NCBI RefSeq assembly: GCF_016909495.1
Contig: NZ_JAFBFW010000003.1
Span: forward strand, 186,001-250,000
Source of the DNA: Pantoea coffeiphila
GTDB taxonomy: Bacteria > Pseudomonadota > Gammaproteobacteria > Enterobacterales > Enterobacteriaceae
Reading direction: 5' to 3'
Length of the DNA: 64,000 bases
Positions 38,526 to 47,268 of this stretch are shown piece after piece (the first letter of the stretch is position 1; each line of letters opens with the position of its first letter). Under the pieces are notes generated by a model. That model saw only the letters and a list, made by a program, of their open reading frames with translations, was not told the origin of the DNA and ran no database searches. A program made the position numbers and the translations under genes.

Positions 38526-39626
38526 TTACTTCACGCCCCAGATGGTTTTGTAGTGGCCCTGGTAGTCGTTCTGCGGGTCGTAATGGTTCTGTGGACCGCC
38601 GTCGCTGCCGATATTCTCTTTGGTGATCAGGTGCGCCGGGGTGACGTAGCCTGACGGCGGCTGCCCGGCAAAGGTGCGGTTAAACTCGTCCAGCAGCTGC
38701 CAGCCGTGCAGCTTCAGCGGCTCGGCGACGGTGCCGATCTGGCTGTCGCCGCTGCGAATGCGCTGGAAGGCGGAAACCGATCCGTCACCGGCGGAGACGT
38801 TAAACGGCGCGTTGCTGCCGCCTTTACCGGCGGTTTTCAGCGCCGGGGCCATAAAGTCGAAGTAGAGATCGTTAATCGCCAGCGCGTACTGGAACTTATC
38901 GCCATATTTTTGCAGCAGGCTGAAGGTCATTGACGGCATGCGGTTGGCGGTGTCGGCCAGCGGCGTATCGATAAACTCCACGACCTGACAGCCGCTGCAC
39001 TTCTCGATCTCCTGCTTCATGGTATTCGCTTTATCCAGCGCGATTTGATACAGCGAGTCGGTAAAGATCAGCACGCTGGCCTTGCCGCCGGAATGCACCA
39101 CCGCATACTGTGCGGTCAGACGCGCCACCTCGGTTGAATCCGAGGTGATGTTGGTGGTGACGCCGTACTGCGGAATCGGCCCCGGCTGCGGCACCGCGTG
39201 CCAGGCCATCAGCACGATTTTTTGCTGCGCGGCCTTCTTCAGCAGCACCTTCGCCACGTTCGGGTTCCAGCCGCCGATCACGATGCCGTCCGGGCGCTGG
39301 GCAATCGCCTGATTCAGCGCGGCAAGCTGATCTTTTACCGAGCCGCCGCCGTCCAGGGTATCGAGCTTCCAGCCTGCCGCCTTCGCGGCTTCGCTCAGCC
39401 CCTGCTGCACGCCCTGCACGCCGCCGTTTTTCATGTCGGAGGCGATGAAAATCACCTTTTTATTCGCCTGTAGCTTAGGGCCGGTAGTCGGGCCGTCCCA
39501 TTCGGTCACGCTGGCGGTGGCTTTAGTCACTGCCGCTGTGGCCTGGTCGAGATAACTGTCGGCGTGTGCCGGTAGGGCTGCGGCCAGCAGAGTACTGAGG
39601 GTTAAGGCAAGAACGTGAATTTTCAT
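38526..39626 (-). CDS. Sugar ABC transporter, periplasmic binding protein
   Basis: Secreted solute-binding protein of the RbsB-like type I fold, 366 residues. A signal peptide (MKIHVLALTLSTLLAAALPAHA) is predicted to be cut after residue 22. The mature part contains NGGVQGVQQGLSEAAK and RPDGIVIGGW, typical of pentose/hexose binders. It is longer than RbsB (about 296), closer to binding proteins with extended termini. Its ATG overlaps the permease stop (ATGA), and the lactonase gene follows 13 bases after its stop. Confidence 0.9.
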   Translation of the reverse strand: MKIHVLALTLSTLLAAALPAHADSYLDQATAAVTKATASVTEWDGPTTGPKLQANKKVIFIASDMKNGGVQGVQQGLSEAAKAAGWKLDTLDGGGSVKDQLAALNQAIAQRPDGIVIGGWNPNVAKVLLKKAAQQKIVLMAWHAVPQPGPIPQYGVTTNITSDSTEVARLTAQYAVVHSGGKASVLIFTDSLYQIALDKANTMKQEIEKCSGCQVVEFIDTPLADTANRMPSMTFSLLQKYGDKFQYALAINDLYFDFMAPALKTAGKGGSNAPFNVSAGDGSVSAFQRIRSGDSQIGTVAEPLKLHGWQLLDEFNRTFAGQPPSGYVTPAHLITKENIGSDGGPQNHYDPQNDYQGHYKTIWGVK

Positions 39627-40720
39627 AGCTGACTTCCTGTAGTGGCGTTTTGGTTATTGTCAGGAGGCGTTGCCGGGGCGCTCTGGCTGCGAACGACGGC
39701 TTTCTGGTTTAACATCCGGCGGCGCTGGGCGTAGCCGGCAAGACTAATGGAGAGCAGCAGGGTGGCACCGTTGAACAGCGGTTCAACCCAGAACTCACCG
39801 CCAAACTGCTGAATACCGGCGATACCAATCGCCAGAATGGCAATCCCGACCACCGTACCCCAGACGTTGACCCGTCCCGGACGAATAGTGGTGCTGCCGA
39901 GGAAGGCCCCGACCAGCGCGGGCAGCAGGTAGTCCATCCCCACGCTGGCCTGGCCGACGCCCTGTTCGGCGGCGATCAATACGCCGCTGAAGCCGGTCAG
40001 CACGCTGGAGGCGATAAACGCGCCGATGGTGAATTTATTCACCGCAATGCCGTTCAGCCGTGCCGCCGCCGGGTTACCGCCCACCGCGTACATGCAGCGG
40101 CCAAGCGGGGTGTGTTCGGTGATCAGCCACAGGATAATGGCCACCGCCAGCACGTAGAACGCGCCAATCGGGATGCCGAAAATTTCGGTGTAGTGCAGGG
40201 CCGTGAAGGCGTCGGGCAGATCGCCGACGATCTGACGGCCGCCGGAGTGCCACAGCGCGATGGCGTACAGCACGGTACCGGAGCCCAGGGTGGCGACGAA
40301 GCTGTCGATATCCGCCAGCGCCACCAGAATGCCGTTCAGCAGGCCGTACAGTGCGGAGATGGCCAGCACGGTCAGTACCGCCATCTGCCAGGAGAAGCCG
40401 TACTGCACCTGTAACGTAATGGCGAGGATGTGCCACAGCACGATCCCGAAACCGACGTTAAGATCGATTTTGCCGACGATCATCGGGATCGTTGCGGCCA
40501 GCGCCAGCAGGGCGATCTTGGCCTTGCTGGAGAGGATCGCCTGGAGGGTCAGCATGCTGGCGAACGACGGCGACAGCGCCGAGAACATCGCCACCAGCAG
40601 CACGCACAGCAGCAGCAGGCCGTAGCGGGTGACGATTTGCATCGACCACGGGCCTGCACCGTGCTGGCTGAGACTGACCCGCTGCTCCAGCGCGGTCGAT
40701 TTGACGGACGTTTTAGACAT
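39623..40720 (-). CDS. Sugar ABC transporter, permease
   Basis: RbsC/AraH-type inner-membrane permease, 365 residues with about 8-10 hydrophobic segments. The hydrophilic N-terminus (about 30) and Pro/Asn-rich C-terminus are cytoplasmic. The family EAA-like region is seen in GRCMYAVGGNPAAARLNGI, where the ATPase would dock. KIDLNVGFG is the counterpart of the usual GGIDLSVG. It sits between the ATPase gene (40-base gap) and the binding protein, which overlaps its stop. Confidence 0.9.
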   Translation of the reverse strand: MSKTSVKSTALEQRVSLSQHGAGPWSMQIVTRYGLLLLCVLLVAMFSALSPSFASMLTLQAILSSKAKIALLALAATIPMIVGKIDLNVGFGIVLWHILAITLQVQYGFSWQMAVLTVLAISALYGLLNGILVALADIDSFVATLGSGTVLYAIALWHSGGRQIVGDLPDAFTALHYTEIFGIPIGAFYVLAVAIILWLITEHTPLGRCMYAVGGNPAAARLNGIAVNKFTIGAFIASSVLTGFSGVLIAAEQGVGQASVGMDYLLPALVGAFLGSTTIRPGRVNVWGTVVGIAILAIGIAGIQQFGGEFWVEPLFNGATLLLSISLAGYAQRRRMLNQKAVVRSQSAPATPPDNNQNATTGSQL

Positions 40721-40760
40721 AGATCTTCTCCTGCCACCGCCTGCGGGGTGGCGTTAAATT

Positions 40761-42287
40761 TCACACGGTGGCGACGGTGGATTCGCTGCTGGCGGAGGCC
40801 AGCTCAAGTAGGTTGGCAAAGCTGACGCGATCGTTTTTCAACTCGCCGACGATCTGCCCGCGGTTGAAGACCAGCGCCCGGTTGCAGATATGGGCGATCT
40901 CCTCGAAGTCGCTGGAGATCACCAGCACCGCCACGCCTTCAGCCAGCGCTTTGTTCAGCAGGTGATAGATCTCTTCACGTGCACCCACGTCGACGCCCGC
41001 AGTCGGATCTTCCAGGATCAGCAGCGGCGCATTAAGGTGCATCCAGCGCGCCATCACCACCTTTTGCTGGTTGCCGCCGGAGAGGGCGCTGATATCCAGG
41101 CTGACGTCCTTCGGACGGACGTCGAACAGCTGCATTTTCCACCAGCTGGCCCCCAGTTCGGCACGGCGTCCGTAGTGGGAAAGCAGGCGATGGCCGCTGG
41201 CGCAGGGATTGATGAACAGGTTTTCACGCACGCTCATCGACATCACCAGACTTTCGCCGGTGCGATCCCCGGCCACCAGCGACACGCCCGCCGCCATCGC
41301 CTGCTGCGGCGAGCTGGCCTGATAGTGTTGCTTGCGGAAGGTAATGCTGCCGCCGGTACGCTGACGCAGGCCGAACAGCAGTCGGCCAATCTCCTCCTGC
41401 CCGGCACCGCGCAGCCCGGCCAGCGCCAGCATCTCGCCGGGCTGCAGGTTGAAGGATACGGGGCCCACTTCATCAATGCAGACGCTGTCGAAGGCCAGAA
41501 CCGGATCGGCTTTTTCCGGCAGCGGCTCGCGCTGGTTTCCCTCTACCGCTTCGCCGACGATCATTTCCACCAGGTTGCGCAGGCTGTAGTCGCGGGTGAA
41601 GCCGCCCGCTACGCGTTTCCCGTCGCGCATTACGCAGACGCGGTCGGCAATTTCGATCACTTCGTCCAGGCGGTGGGTGACGTAAATCATTCCCACTTTT
41701 TTACTTTTCAGGCGTTCGATAACGCTGAACAGATGGCGGACGTCGTTGGCAGGCAGCGAAGCGGTGGGCTCATCCAGCACCAGCACCTCGGCATTGACGG
41801 CCACCGCACGGGCGATAGCCAGTAGAGACTTTTCGGTGCGCGACAGTTCGAACACGCGTGAGTCCGGGTCGAGGGCGATACCGACCTCTTCCAGCGCCTG
41901 GCGGGAGCGCTCGCGCACCGCACGCCAGTCAATCAGCCCCAGCCGACGGGTAAAGCCCATCACCAGCGCCATATTTTCGGCCACCGTCATCCACTCGATC
42001 AGTCCGAGATCCTGATGAATAAAGGCGATGGGCTGGCGCTGGGCGGTTTTCAGCGCGGCGGCGGAGGTAATGGTGTCGTCGTGGAAGCGGATATCGCCGC
42101 CGTCGCGTGGGTAAACTCCGGCGAGGACTTTGATCAGCGTGGATTTGCCGGCACCGTTTTCGCCCAGCAGCGCCAGGACTTCACCGGGATGAACCTCCAG
42201 GCTGACGTCGTTGACGGCGATGTTGCCGCCAAAGCGTTTAGTGATATGGCTCAGCGTCAGAACCGCTGCCCCGGGTGTATTCTGCAT
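40761..42287 (-). CDS. Sugar ABC transporter, double-domain ATPase
   Basis: RbsA/MglA-type protein with two fused nucleotide-binding domains, 508 residues from the ATG at 42287, which has GGAG 6 bases upstream; the longer frame begins with an unsupported TTG. Domain 1 has Walker A GENGAGKST and Walker B VLVLDEPTAS. Domain 2 has the degenerate GLRGAGQEE typical of the family, with signature LSGGNQQKV and LILEDPTAGVD. It is the first gene of the importer-lactonase operon and is divergent from yiaJ. Confidence 0.92.
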   Translation of the reverse strand: MQNTPGAAVLTLSHITKRFGGNIAVNDVSLEVHPGEVLALLGENGAGKSTLIKVLAGVYPRDGGDIRFHDDTITSAAALKTAQRQPIAFIHQDLGLIEWMTVAENMALVMGFTRRLGLIDWRAVRERSRQALEEVGIALDPDSRVFELSRTEKSLLAIARAVAVNAEVLVLDEPTASLPANDVRHLFSVIERLKSKKVGMIYVTHRLDEVIEIADRVCVMRDGKRVAGGFTRDYSLRNLVEMIVGEAVEGNQREPLPEKADPVLAFDSVCIDEVGPVSFNLQPGEMLALAGLRGAGQEEIGRLLFGLRQRTGGSITFRKQHYQASSPQQAMAAGVSLVAGDRTGESLVMSMSVRENLFINPCASGHRLLSHYGRRAELGASWWKMQLFDVRPKDVSLDISALSGGNQQKVVMARWMHLNAPLLILEDPTAGVDVGAREEIYHLLNKALAEGVAVLVISSDFEEIAHICNRALVFNRGQIVGELKNDRVSFANLLELASASSESTVATV

Positions 42288-42530
42288 AACAGTCTCCTGC
42301 AACAACAGACAAGTATCAACGGCGGCGACAGCTTAATAAAAACACCGCTTGTTCCAACATGCGAAATCAAGTTTCAAAAATAGTATTCTTACTGCGGACG
42401 GAAAGCAAAGGTGAGGAAGTTTTATTTATTTATATAAATCAGTAATTTATTTTTAATGTTATAGATCTGTGATGAATCGCTCACTTCGCTTTTGCGCTTT
42501 TAACCGTCTAATATGGAGCATTGTCAGTGT

Positions 42531-42545
42531 TGAAACGTCGTTCCA
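42531..42545. promoter_or_regulatory. Candidate YiaJ/PlaR operator in the yiaJ/ABC control region
   Basis: TGAAACGTCGTTCCA matches the yiaK upstream site at 13 of 15 positions. It is embedded in a larger inverted repeat, ATATGGA (42511) to TCCATAT (42548), inside the 340-base divergent region between yiaJ and the ABC operon. It could serve autoregulation and importer control together. Confidence 0.58.
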
Positions 42546-42624
42546 TATTCACAGCCGCAGAGGCATGAGTTACCATCAGACAAAGCCCCGTAAAGGGTGT
42601 GCGGGACATTAAGAGGAAGCGTGA

Positions 42625-43437
42625 ATGAGCGTAAAGGCGGATACCGCAAAGGATGATAAAAAGGATCAGCCGGCTGGCACCCAGAGTCTGTTTCGTGGCC
42701 TGCAGCTGATTGAGATATTGAGTAATTACCCCAACGGTTGCCCGCTGGCGAATCTGTCAGAACTGTCCGGAATGAATAAGAGTACTGTCCACCGACTGTT
42801 GCAGGGGCTGCACAGCAGCGGCTATGTCACCCAGGCGCCGTCGCCCGGCAGCTACCGGCTGACCACTAAGTTTATTTCGGTGGGGCAGAAGGCGCTGTCG
42901 TCGCTGAACATCATTCACGTTGCGGCCCCGCATCTGGAAAAACTCAATCTGGAAGTGGGTGAAACGGTAAATTTCTCCAGCCGTGAAGACGATCATGTGA
43001 TTCTGATTTACAAGCTGGAGCCGACGACCGGTATGCTGCGAACCCGAGCGTATATCGGCCAGCATATGCCGCTGTACTGCTCGGCGATGGGTAAAATCTT
43101 TATGGCCTGGGGCAGTGAAGAGTATCCGGCGCACTACTGGGAAACGCATCAGGATACGATCCAGCAGCTGACGAAAAATACCATCACCACGCTGCCGGAA
43201 ATGCTGGACGAACTGAAGGTGATTCGCCAGCAGCAAACCGCGATGGACAGAGAAGAGAATGAGCTGGGTGTGTCCTGCCTGGCGGCACCGGTGTTTGATA
43301 TCCAGCAGCGGGTGCCGTTTGCCGTTTCGGTGTCGTTGCCGACCGCCAAGCTACAGCAGGTTGGGGTGAAGAAGCTGATGGCGCCGGTGGTGGCTACCGC
43401 CAGAGCCATCTCTGCCGAGCTGGGGTTTAATGGCTGA
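42625..43437 (+). CDS. yiaJ: IclR-family regulator YiaJ/PlaR
   Basis: Transcriptional regulator of plant-derived ascorbate/diketogulonate use, 270 residues (E. coli 282). The winged helix covers about residues 20-85 (GTQSLFRGLQLIEILSNYPNG, then LSGMNKSTVHRLLQGL). The IclR effector domain contains NFSSREDDHVILIYKLEPTTGMLRTRA in pieces identical to E. coli YiaJ, GQHMPLYCSAMGK and DREENELGVSC. In E. coli it represses yiaK-sgbE. Here it is divergent from the ABC importer, with matching palindromes before both operons. Confidence 0.93.
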   Translation: MSVKADTAKDDKKDQPAGTQSLFRGLQLIEILSNYPNGCPLANLSELSGMNKSTVHRLLQGLHSSGYVTQAPSPGSYRLTTKFISVGQKALSSLNIIHVAAPHLEKLNLEVGETVNFSSREDDHVILIYKLEPTTGMLRTRAYIGQHMPLYCSAMGKIFMAWGSEEYPAHYWETHQDTIQQLTKNTITTLPEMLDELKVIRQQQTAMDREENELGVSCLAAPVFDIQQRVPFAVSVSLPTAKLQQVGVKKLMAPVVATARAISAELGFNG

Positions 43438-43588
43438 TCCGGGCATGGCCGGATCGCCATGTTCGCCGGTCGTTGAGAAGGCAGCTGAAGGGGCGATGGC
43501 CCTGCCGATTCTGCCGTTTGTTCAACCGACCCGACTTCTGCCGCCGTTCAGCGCGTAATAGTGATCTGCTGGCCAGCGGCATTTGAGT

Positions 43589-44926
43589 TTACAGATGATG
43601 TGGAACCGCTGCCGTTTCCCCGCTCATCCCGCGCTGGCGGCGCATCATCCGCCGCAGCGGGTAGAGCATCAGCAGGCCGTAAATGCCCCAGCCGATAAAC
43701 CACACCAGCCCGTTTTCATTGCTGCCGGTCAGCTGGGCCACCACGCCAAATCCGTACGGGCCGATAAAACCACCCACAATGCCGAAGGCGTTAATCCAGG
43801 CGATGCCCACCGCCGCATCGGTGCCTTTCAGCAGTCGCGCCGGGAAGCTCCAGAAAATCGGCTGCCCGGCAAAGATGCCAAAGGCCGCCAGGCACAGTGC
43901 CAGCATGCGCCACAGCGGATCGTTAAATATCACGCTGAGGATTAGGCCGGCCACGCTAAGCGCCAGCGTCACGCCGATATGCAGAAACGGCGTATTGTGC
44001 CTGGCTGCGGATCGCGGCACCACGATCACCGCCACGGCCGCCGCCAGCCACGGCAGAGCAGAGAGCAGGCCGGTCATCATCACCGAGGTGCTGAATTTAT
44101 TGATAATGCTCGGTAGCCACAGCATCAGGCCATAGCCAACAATCGGATAACACATCAGGAAGGCAATCAGCATCATGATGCGGCGATCCTTCATCACCCG
44201 CAGCGGGTGCTGGTGTGGACCGGGCGCGTCGGTGACGCCGTTTTGCTGCTGCTCCTGCTGAATATCGCTGGCGATCTGGCTGCGCTCCTGGTCGTTCAGC
44301 CAGTGCGCCTGCTGCGGCGTGTTCGGCAGCGAGCGCAGGACAATCAGCGACAGCAGCACCGGCGGCAGGCCCATCAGAATAAACAGCCACTGCCAGCCCG
44401 CCAGCTGATACAGGCCGTCCATTTGCATAATCAGCCCCGAGAGCGGGCTACCGATCACCAGCGCCAGCGGATTGGCGAGGAAGAAGATGCCGATGACCTG
44501 GCCGCAGCGCGAAGGCGGGAACCATTTCGTGATGAAGTAGATAATACCCGGATAGAACCCGGCTTCGGCCACGCCGAGTAAAAAGCGCAGCGCGTAAAAC
44601 GACCATGGACCCTGCACGAAAGCCATCAGAATGGTGATGATGCCCCAGGTGACCAGAATGCGGGAAAACCAGATCTTCGGCCCGAATTTCAGCATCAGCA
44701 GATTGCTGGGGACTTCGCAGAAGGCATAAGAGATAAAAAACAGCCCGGCGCCGAGGCCAAACGCCGCGGCACTCAGACCCACATCGGCCTCCATTTCCAG
44801 CCAGGCAAAACCCACGATCGTTCGGTCGATAAAGGCAAACAGATAGCAGACCACCAGCAGCGGCAGCAGATAGCGCATGTTTTTGCGATAAACATGTGTG
44901 CGACTTTGAGCGTGATGTGTGTCCAT
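43589..44926 (-). CDS. MFS transporter, anion:cation symporter family
   Basis: Inner-membrane carrier of 445 residues with 12 predicted helices. It resembles tartrate, glucarate and hydroxyphenylacetate carriers: FIDRTIVGFA in helix 1, LGVAEAGFYPGIIYFITKWFP in the middle of the first half, and a central loop rich in Gln and charged residues. It follows yiaJ convergently and is separate from the yia operon. Substrate is unknown; a dicarboxylic or sugar acid is likely. The hydro-lyase pair at 47.3-49.1 kb could process such a substrate (inference). Confidence 0.82.
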   Translation of the reverse strand: MDTHHAQSRTHVYRKNMRYLLPLLVVCYLFAFIDRTIVGFAWLEMEADVGLSAAAFGLGAGLFFISYAFCEVPSNLLMLKFGPKIWFSRILVTWGIITILMAFVQGPWSFYALRFLLGVAEAGFYPGIIYFITKWFPPSRCGQVIGIFFLANPLALVIGSPLSGLIMQMDGLYQLAGWQWLFILMGLPPVLLSLIVLRSLPNTPQQAHWLNDQERSQIASDIQQEQQQNGVTDAPGPHQHPLRVMKDRRIMMLIAFLMCYPIVGYGLMLWLPSIINKFSTSVMMTGLLSALPWLAAAVAVIVVPRSAARHNTPFLHIGVTLALSVAGLILSVIFNDPLWRMLALCLAAFGIFAGQPIFWSFPARLLKGTDAAVGIAWINAFGIVGGFIGPYGFGVVAQLTGSNENGLVWFIGWGIYGLLMLYPLRRMMRRQRGMSGETAAVPHHL

Positions 44927-45288
44927 GATTTTCCCCCGGCGAGTGATTCACCTGACCCGTTAAGCTTAATGGCTGTAAAAGCATCAACGGTGGGAGAGGC
45001 GGTTAATTTAGTAAACTGCGAGCCAGCTCAACATTGAAACAGGAAAAATGGAATGAATAAACCGCCTGATTTTTAATGAGTTAGTCAGTTAAATGTCACC
45101 ATCAGATTTATCGGTGGAATATTATTTTCGCCAAATCGTCGGTTTCACCCTTTCCGTAGTGCAACGATTGTTTCTGTATGGAAACAATATGGCCAAGATC
45201 GCGTTTATTGTTGCAGGAAAAACTGGTTGTGGCAGGATGGTTTCAACGGGTGATTACCCTCCTAATTTAAACCGAATCCGAAGGTGTC
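44927..45288. other. Spacer upstream of the YrdC-fold gene
   Basis: About 360 bases, AT-rich between 45,000 and 45,200. It holds the promoters of the divergent MFS gene and of the YrdC-fold gene. A 69-codon frame at 45093-45302 running into the next gene start looks accidental. No RNA or repeat was recognised. Confidence 0.4.
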
Positions 45289-46071
45289 ATGATGAGCAAT
45301 AAAGTCGTTAACTGGAATGGTGGCTTACAGCCGGAAGCCGTTGAAATCCTGTCTGCTGAAGGCGGCATGATCGTTTGCCCTACCAAAGTAGGCTACATCA
45401 TCATGACCTCTGATGCGAAAGGCCTGGAGCGTAAATTCGACGCCAAGCAGCGTAACCGTAACAAGCCAGGCGTGGTGCTGTGCGGCTCGCTGGAGCAGCT
45501 GAAAGAGCTGGCTCAGCTGAACCCGGAAATCGAAGAGCTGTATCAGCAGCACTGGGACAAAGACGTTCTGCTGGGCTGCATCCTGCCGTGGAAAGAAGAA
45601 GCCGTCGCGCGCATTCCGGAAGACGGTTCTAAAGACCTGATGATGGACCGCCGCCAGACCAGCTGCTTCGTGATCAAGTTCGGTGTGCCTGGTGAGAACC
45701 TGGCAAAAGAACTGTGGGAAAACCACGGCAAGTTCTCTTTCGCCAGCTCGGCTAACCCGTCAGGTAAAGGTAACCGTGGCCTGGTAGAAGGTATCGGCGA
45801 GCGTATCGAACAGCACGCTGACCTGATCATTGCGGCAAACGACTACGTGAAATCTATCCAGCCTAACGAATCTGAAAAGACCCGTTACGAGCAGGGTGTG
45901 ATGGTCGCGATGGTGGACGAAAACGGTAAGCTGGTTCCAGAGCAGAAAGGCGAGCGCAACATCACGCCATGCCCGGTACTGATCCGTAAAGGTCTGGATG
46001 TGGATAAGATCATGTCAATGCTGTCTGACATCTTCACCACCTGGGATTACCGTCACGGTAACTACTACTGA
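45289..46071 (+). CDS. YrdC/Sua5-fold protein, stand-alone, unknown role
   Basis: A 260-residue member of the Sua5-YciO-YrdC fold, whose best-known members make threonylcarbamoyl-AMP for tRNA t6A. Fold markers are CPTKVGYIIM, the KQRNRNKPG basic motif, SFASSANPSG and a later TRYEQGVMVAMVD stretch. It is clearly longer than TsaC (190) or YciO (206), with an extra C-terminal tail of about 50 residues. Codon use is strongly biased (CGT, GGT, AAC), like highly expressed genes and unlike its neighbours. Two ATGs in a row could start it, with AAGGTG upstream. A strong terminator follows. Its function is unknown to me. Confidence 0.75.
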   Translation: MMSNKVVNWNGGLQPEAVEILSAEGGMIVCPTKVGYIIMTSDAKGLERKFDAKQRNRNKPGVVLCGSLEQLKELAQLNPEIEELYQQHWDKDVLLGCILPWKEEAVARIPEDGSKDLMMDRRQTSCFVIKFGVPGENLAKELWENHGKFSFASSANPSGKGNRGLVEGIGERIEQHADLIIAANDYVKSIQPNESEKTRYEQGVMVAMVDENGKLVPEQKGERNITPCPVLIRKGLDVDKIMSMLSDIFTTWDYRHGNYY

Positions 46072-46143
46072 TTATCGCCTCTGCGCCTGAGACGACGGCA
46101 GATGCTGCTCTCTTCAGGCGCGAATAACGCGAAAATCAATCAG

Positions 46144-46167
46144 CGCCCGCTAATGCGGGCGTTTTTT
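46144..46167 (+). terminator. Intrinsic terminator after the YrdC-fold gene
   Basis: CGCCCGC-TAAT-GCGGGCG followed by six T: a textbook Rho-independent terminator about 70 bases after the stop. Confidence 0.92.
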
Positions 46168-46172
46168 ATTGT

Positions 46173-46244
46173 CATCTCCCGGCGTGAATTCGGATCGTAA
46201 ATTACTGCCATCTCCCGGCCTGAACCCGAAATGTTAATTACCAC
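46173..46244. repeat. Imperfect 36-bp tandem duplication across the LysR stop codon
   Basis: Two adjacent 36-base units (46173-46208 and 46209-46244) share 27 of 36 positions and begin with the identical CATCTCCCGGC. The second unit contains the stop codon and last residues of the minus-strand LysR gene; the first lies just beyond it. Confidence 0.7.
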
Positions 46245-47130
46245 TCAGCGCTTTTTGCAGTGCCTCAACAAATAACCTCACGCGTGGGGAAATATAGCTG
46301 TCCGTTTTCATCAGAACGTAGGATTTATAAATATCCATTTCCCAGTCCGGCAGTACCTGAACTAATTTACCTTCATCGACGGCTTCCTGCGCAATATAGC
46401 TGGGTAAATATGCGATGCCGGTCTGGGCTATAGCTGAATTCACCAGCGCAATACTGTTGTTGGCACGAAATCTGCTGCGGACTTCAATATCTTTTTTCTG
46501 TTTTTCTTTTCTGAAAGGCAGCGAGATCGTGTGGGCCGGGCCGCGAAAAAGAATAAAGTCATGGCGGGTGAGATCGTCCGGGCTGGTAATCTCAGCGTGT
46601 TGCCGCAGGTAATCCGGCGCGGCGTAAATCCCCCAGGTGATATCCATCAGCGGGCGATAGTTTCGGTGGCCGGGAAGCTCGCGCTTAATCACCACCGCCA
46701 GATCGAAATTATCGTCCTCAAGGCTGACCGGACGGTCGGTGAGGTCAAGATCGACGCTGACGTGGATATTGCTGGCGACAAAGCGATTCAGCACCGGCAC
46801 GATGCACTGGCAGCCAAAGGTGACCGGGGCCACCACGCGCAGGCTGCCGGTGGGCTCTTCGTGGAACTGGCGGATAAACAGGTCGGCGCTTTTCACTTCG
46901 TGCAGGATACGGTAGCAGTAGTGATAATAGGTCATGCCGACTTCAGTCACCTGAATCCGCCGCGTCGTGCGGGTTAGCAGCTTCGCCCCCAGACGCACTT
47001 CCAGCGCCGAAATTTCCTTGCTGACCGAGGATTTTGCCAGCCCGAGCACCTTTGCCGCTTCGGTGTAGCTCAGCGTTTCCACCACTTTGGCAAAAATAAT
47101 CATCCCGTGCAGGTTTTCAAAATCGCTCAT
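46234..47130 (-). CDS. LysR-family transcriptional regulator
   Basis: A 298-residue LTTR. The N-terminal winged helix-turn-helix is YTEAAKVLGLAKSSVSKEISALE, followed by RLGAKLLTRTTRRIQVTEVG. The effector domain contains TGSLRVVAPVTFG and a PS-like fold up to the C-terminus, similar to the AaeR/DmlR group. It is divergent from the LeuC/LeuD-like pair across about 140 bases and most likely controls it. The stop lies in a 36-base tandem duplication. Confidence 0.88.
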   Translation of the reverse strand: MSDFENLHGMIIFAKVVETLSYTEAAKVLGLAKSSVSKEISALEVRLGAKLLTRTTRRIQVTEVGMTYYHYCYRILHEVKSADLFIRQFHEEPTGSLRVVAPVTFGCQCIVPVLNRFVASNIHVSVDLDLTDRPVSLEDDNFDLAVVIKRELPGHRNYRPLMDITWGIYAAPDYLRQHAEITSPDDLTRHDFILFRGPAHTISLPFRKEKQKKDIEVRSRFRANNSIALVNSAIAQTGIAYLPSYIAQEAVDEGKLVQVLPDWEMDIYKSYVLMKTDSYISPRVRLFVEALQKALSGN

Positions 47131-47268
47131 TATTATCCCGGATTGTTCTTAAGGAGAAACAATAAAGAATACTAGCATATTTCACGTTTCCGACGAACAG
47201 AAAAGAGATAGGGTAATTACAAATAAATGTAAGCAGTCGGAAAATAATAGCGCAGAGAGATAATTAAC

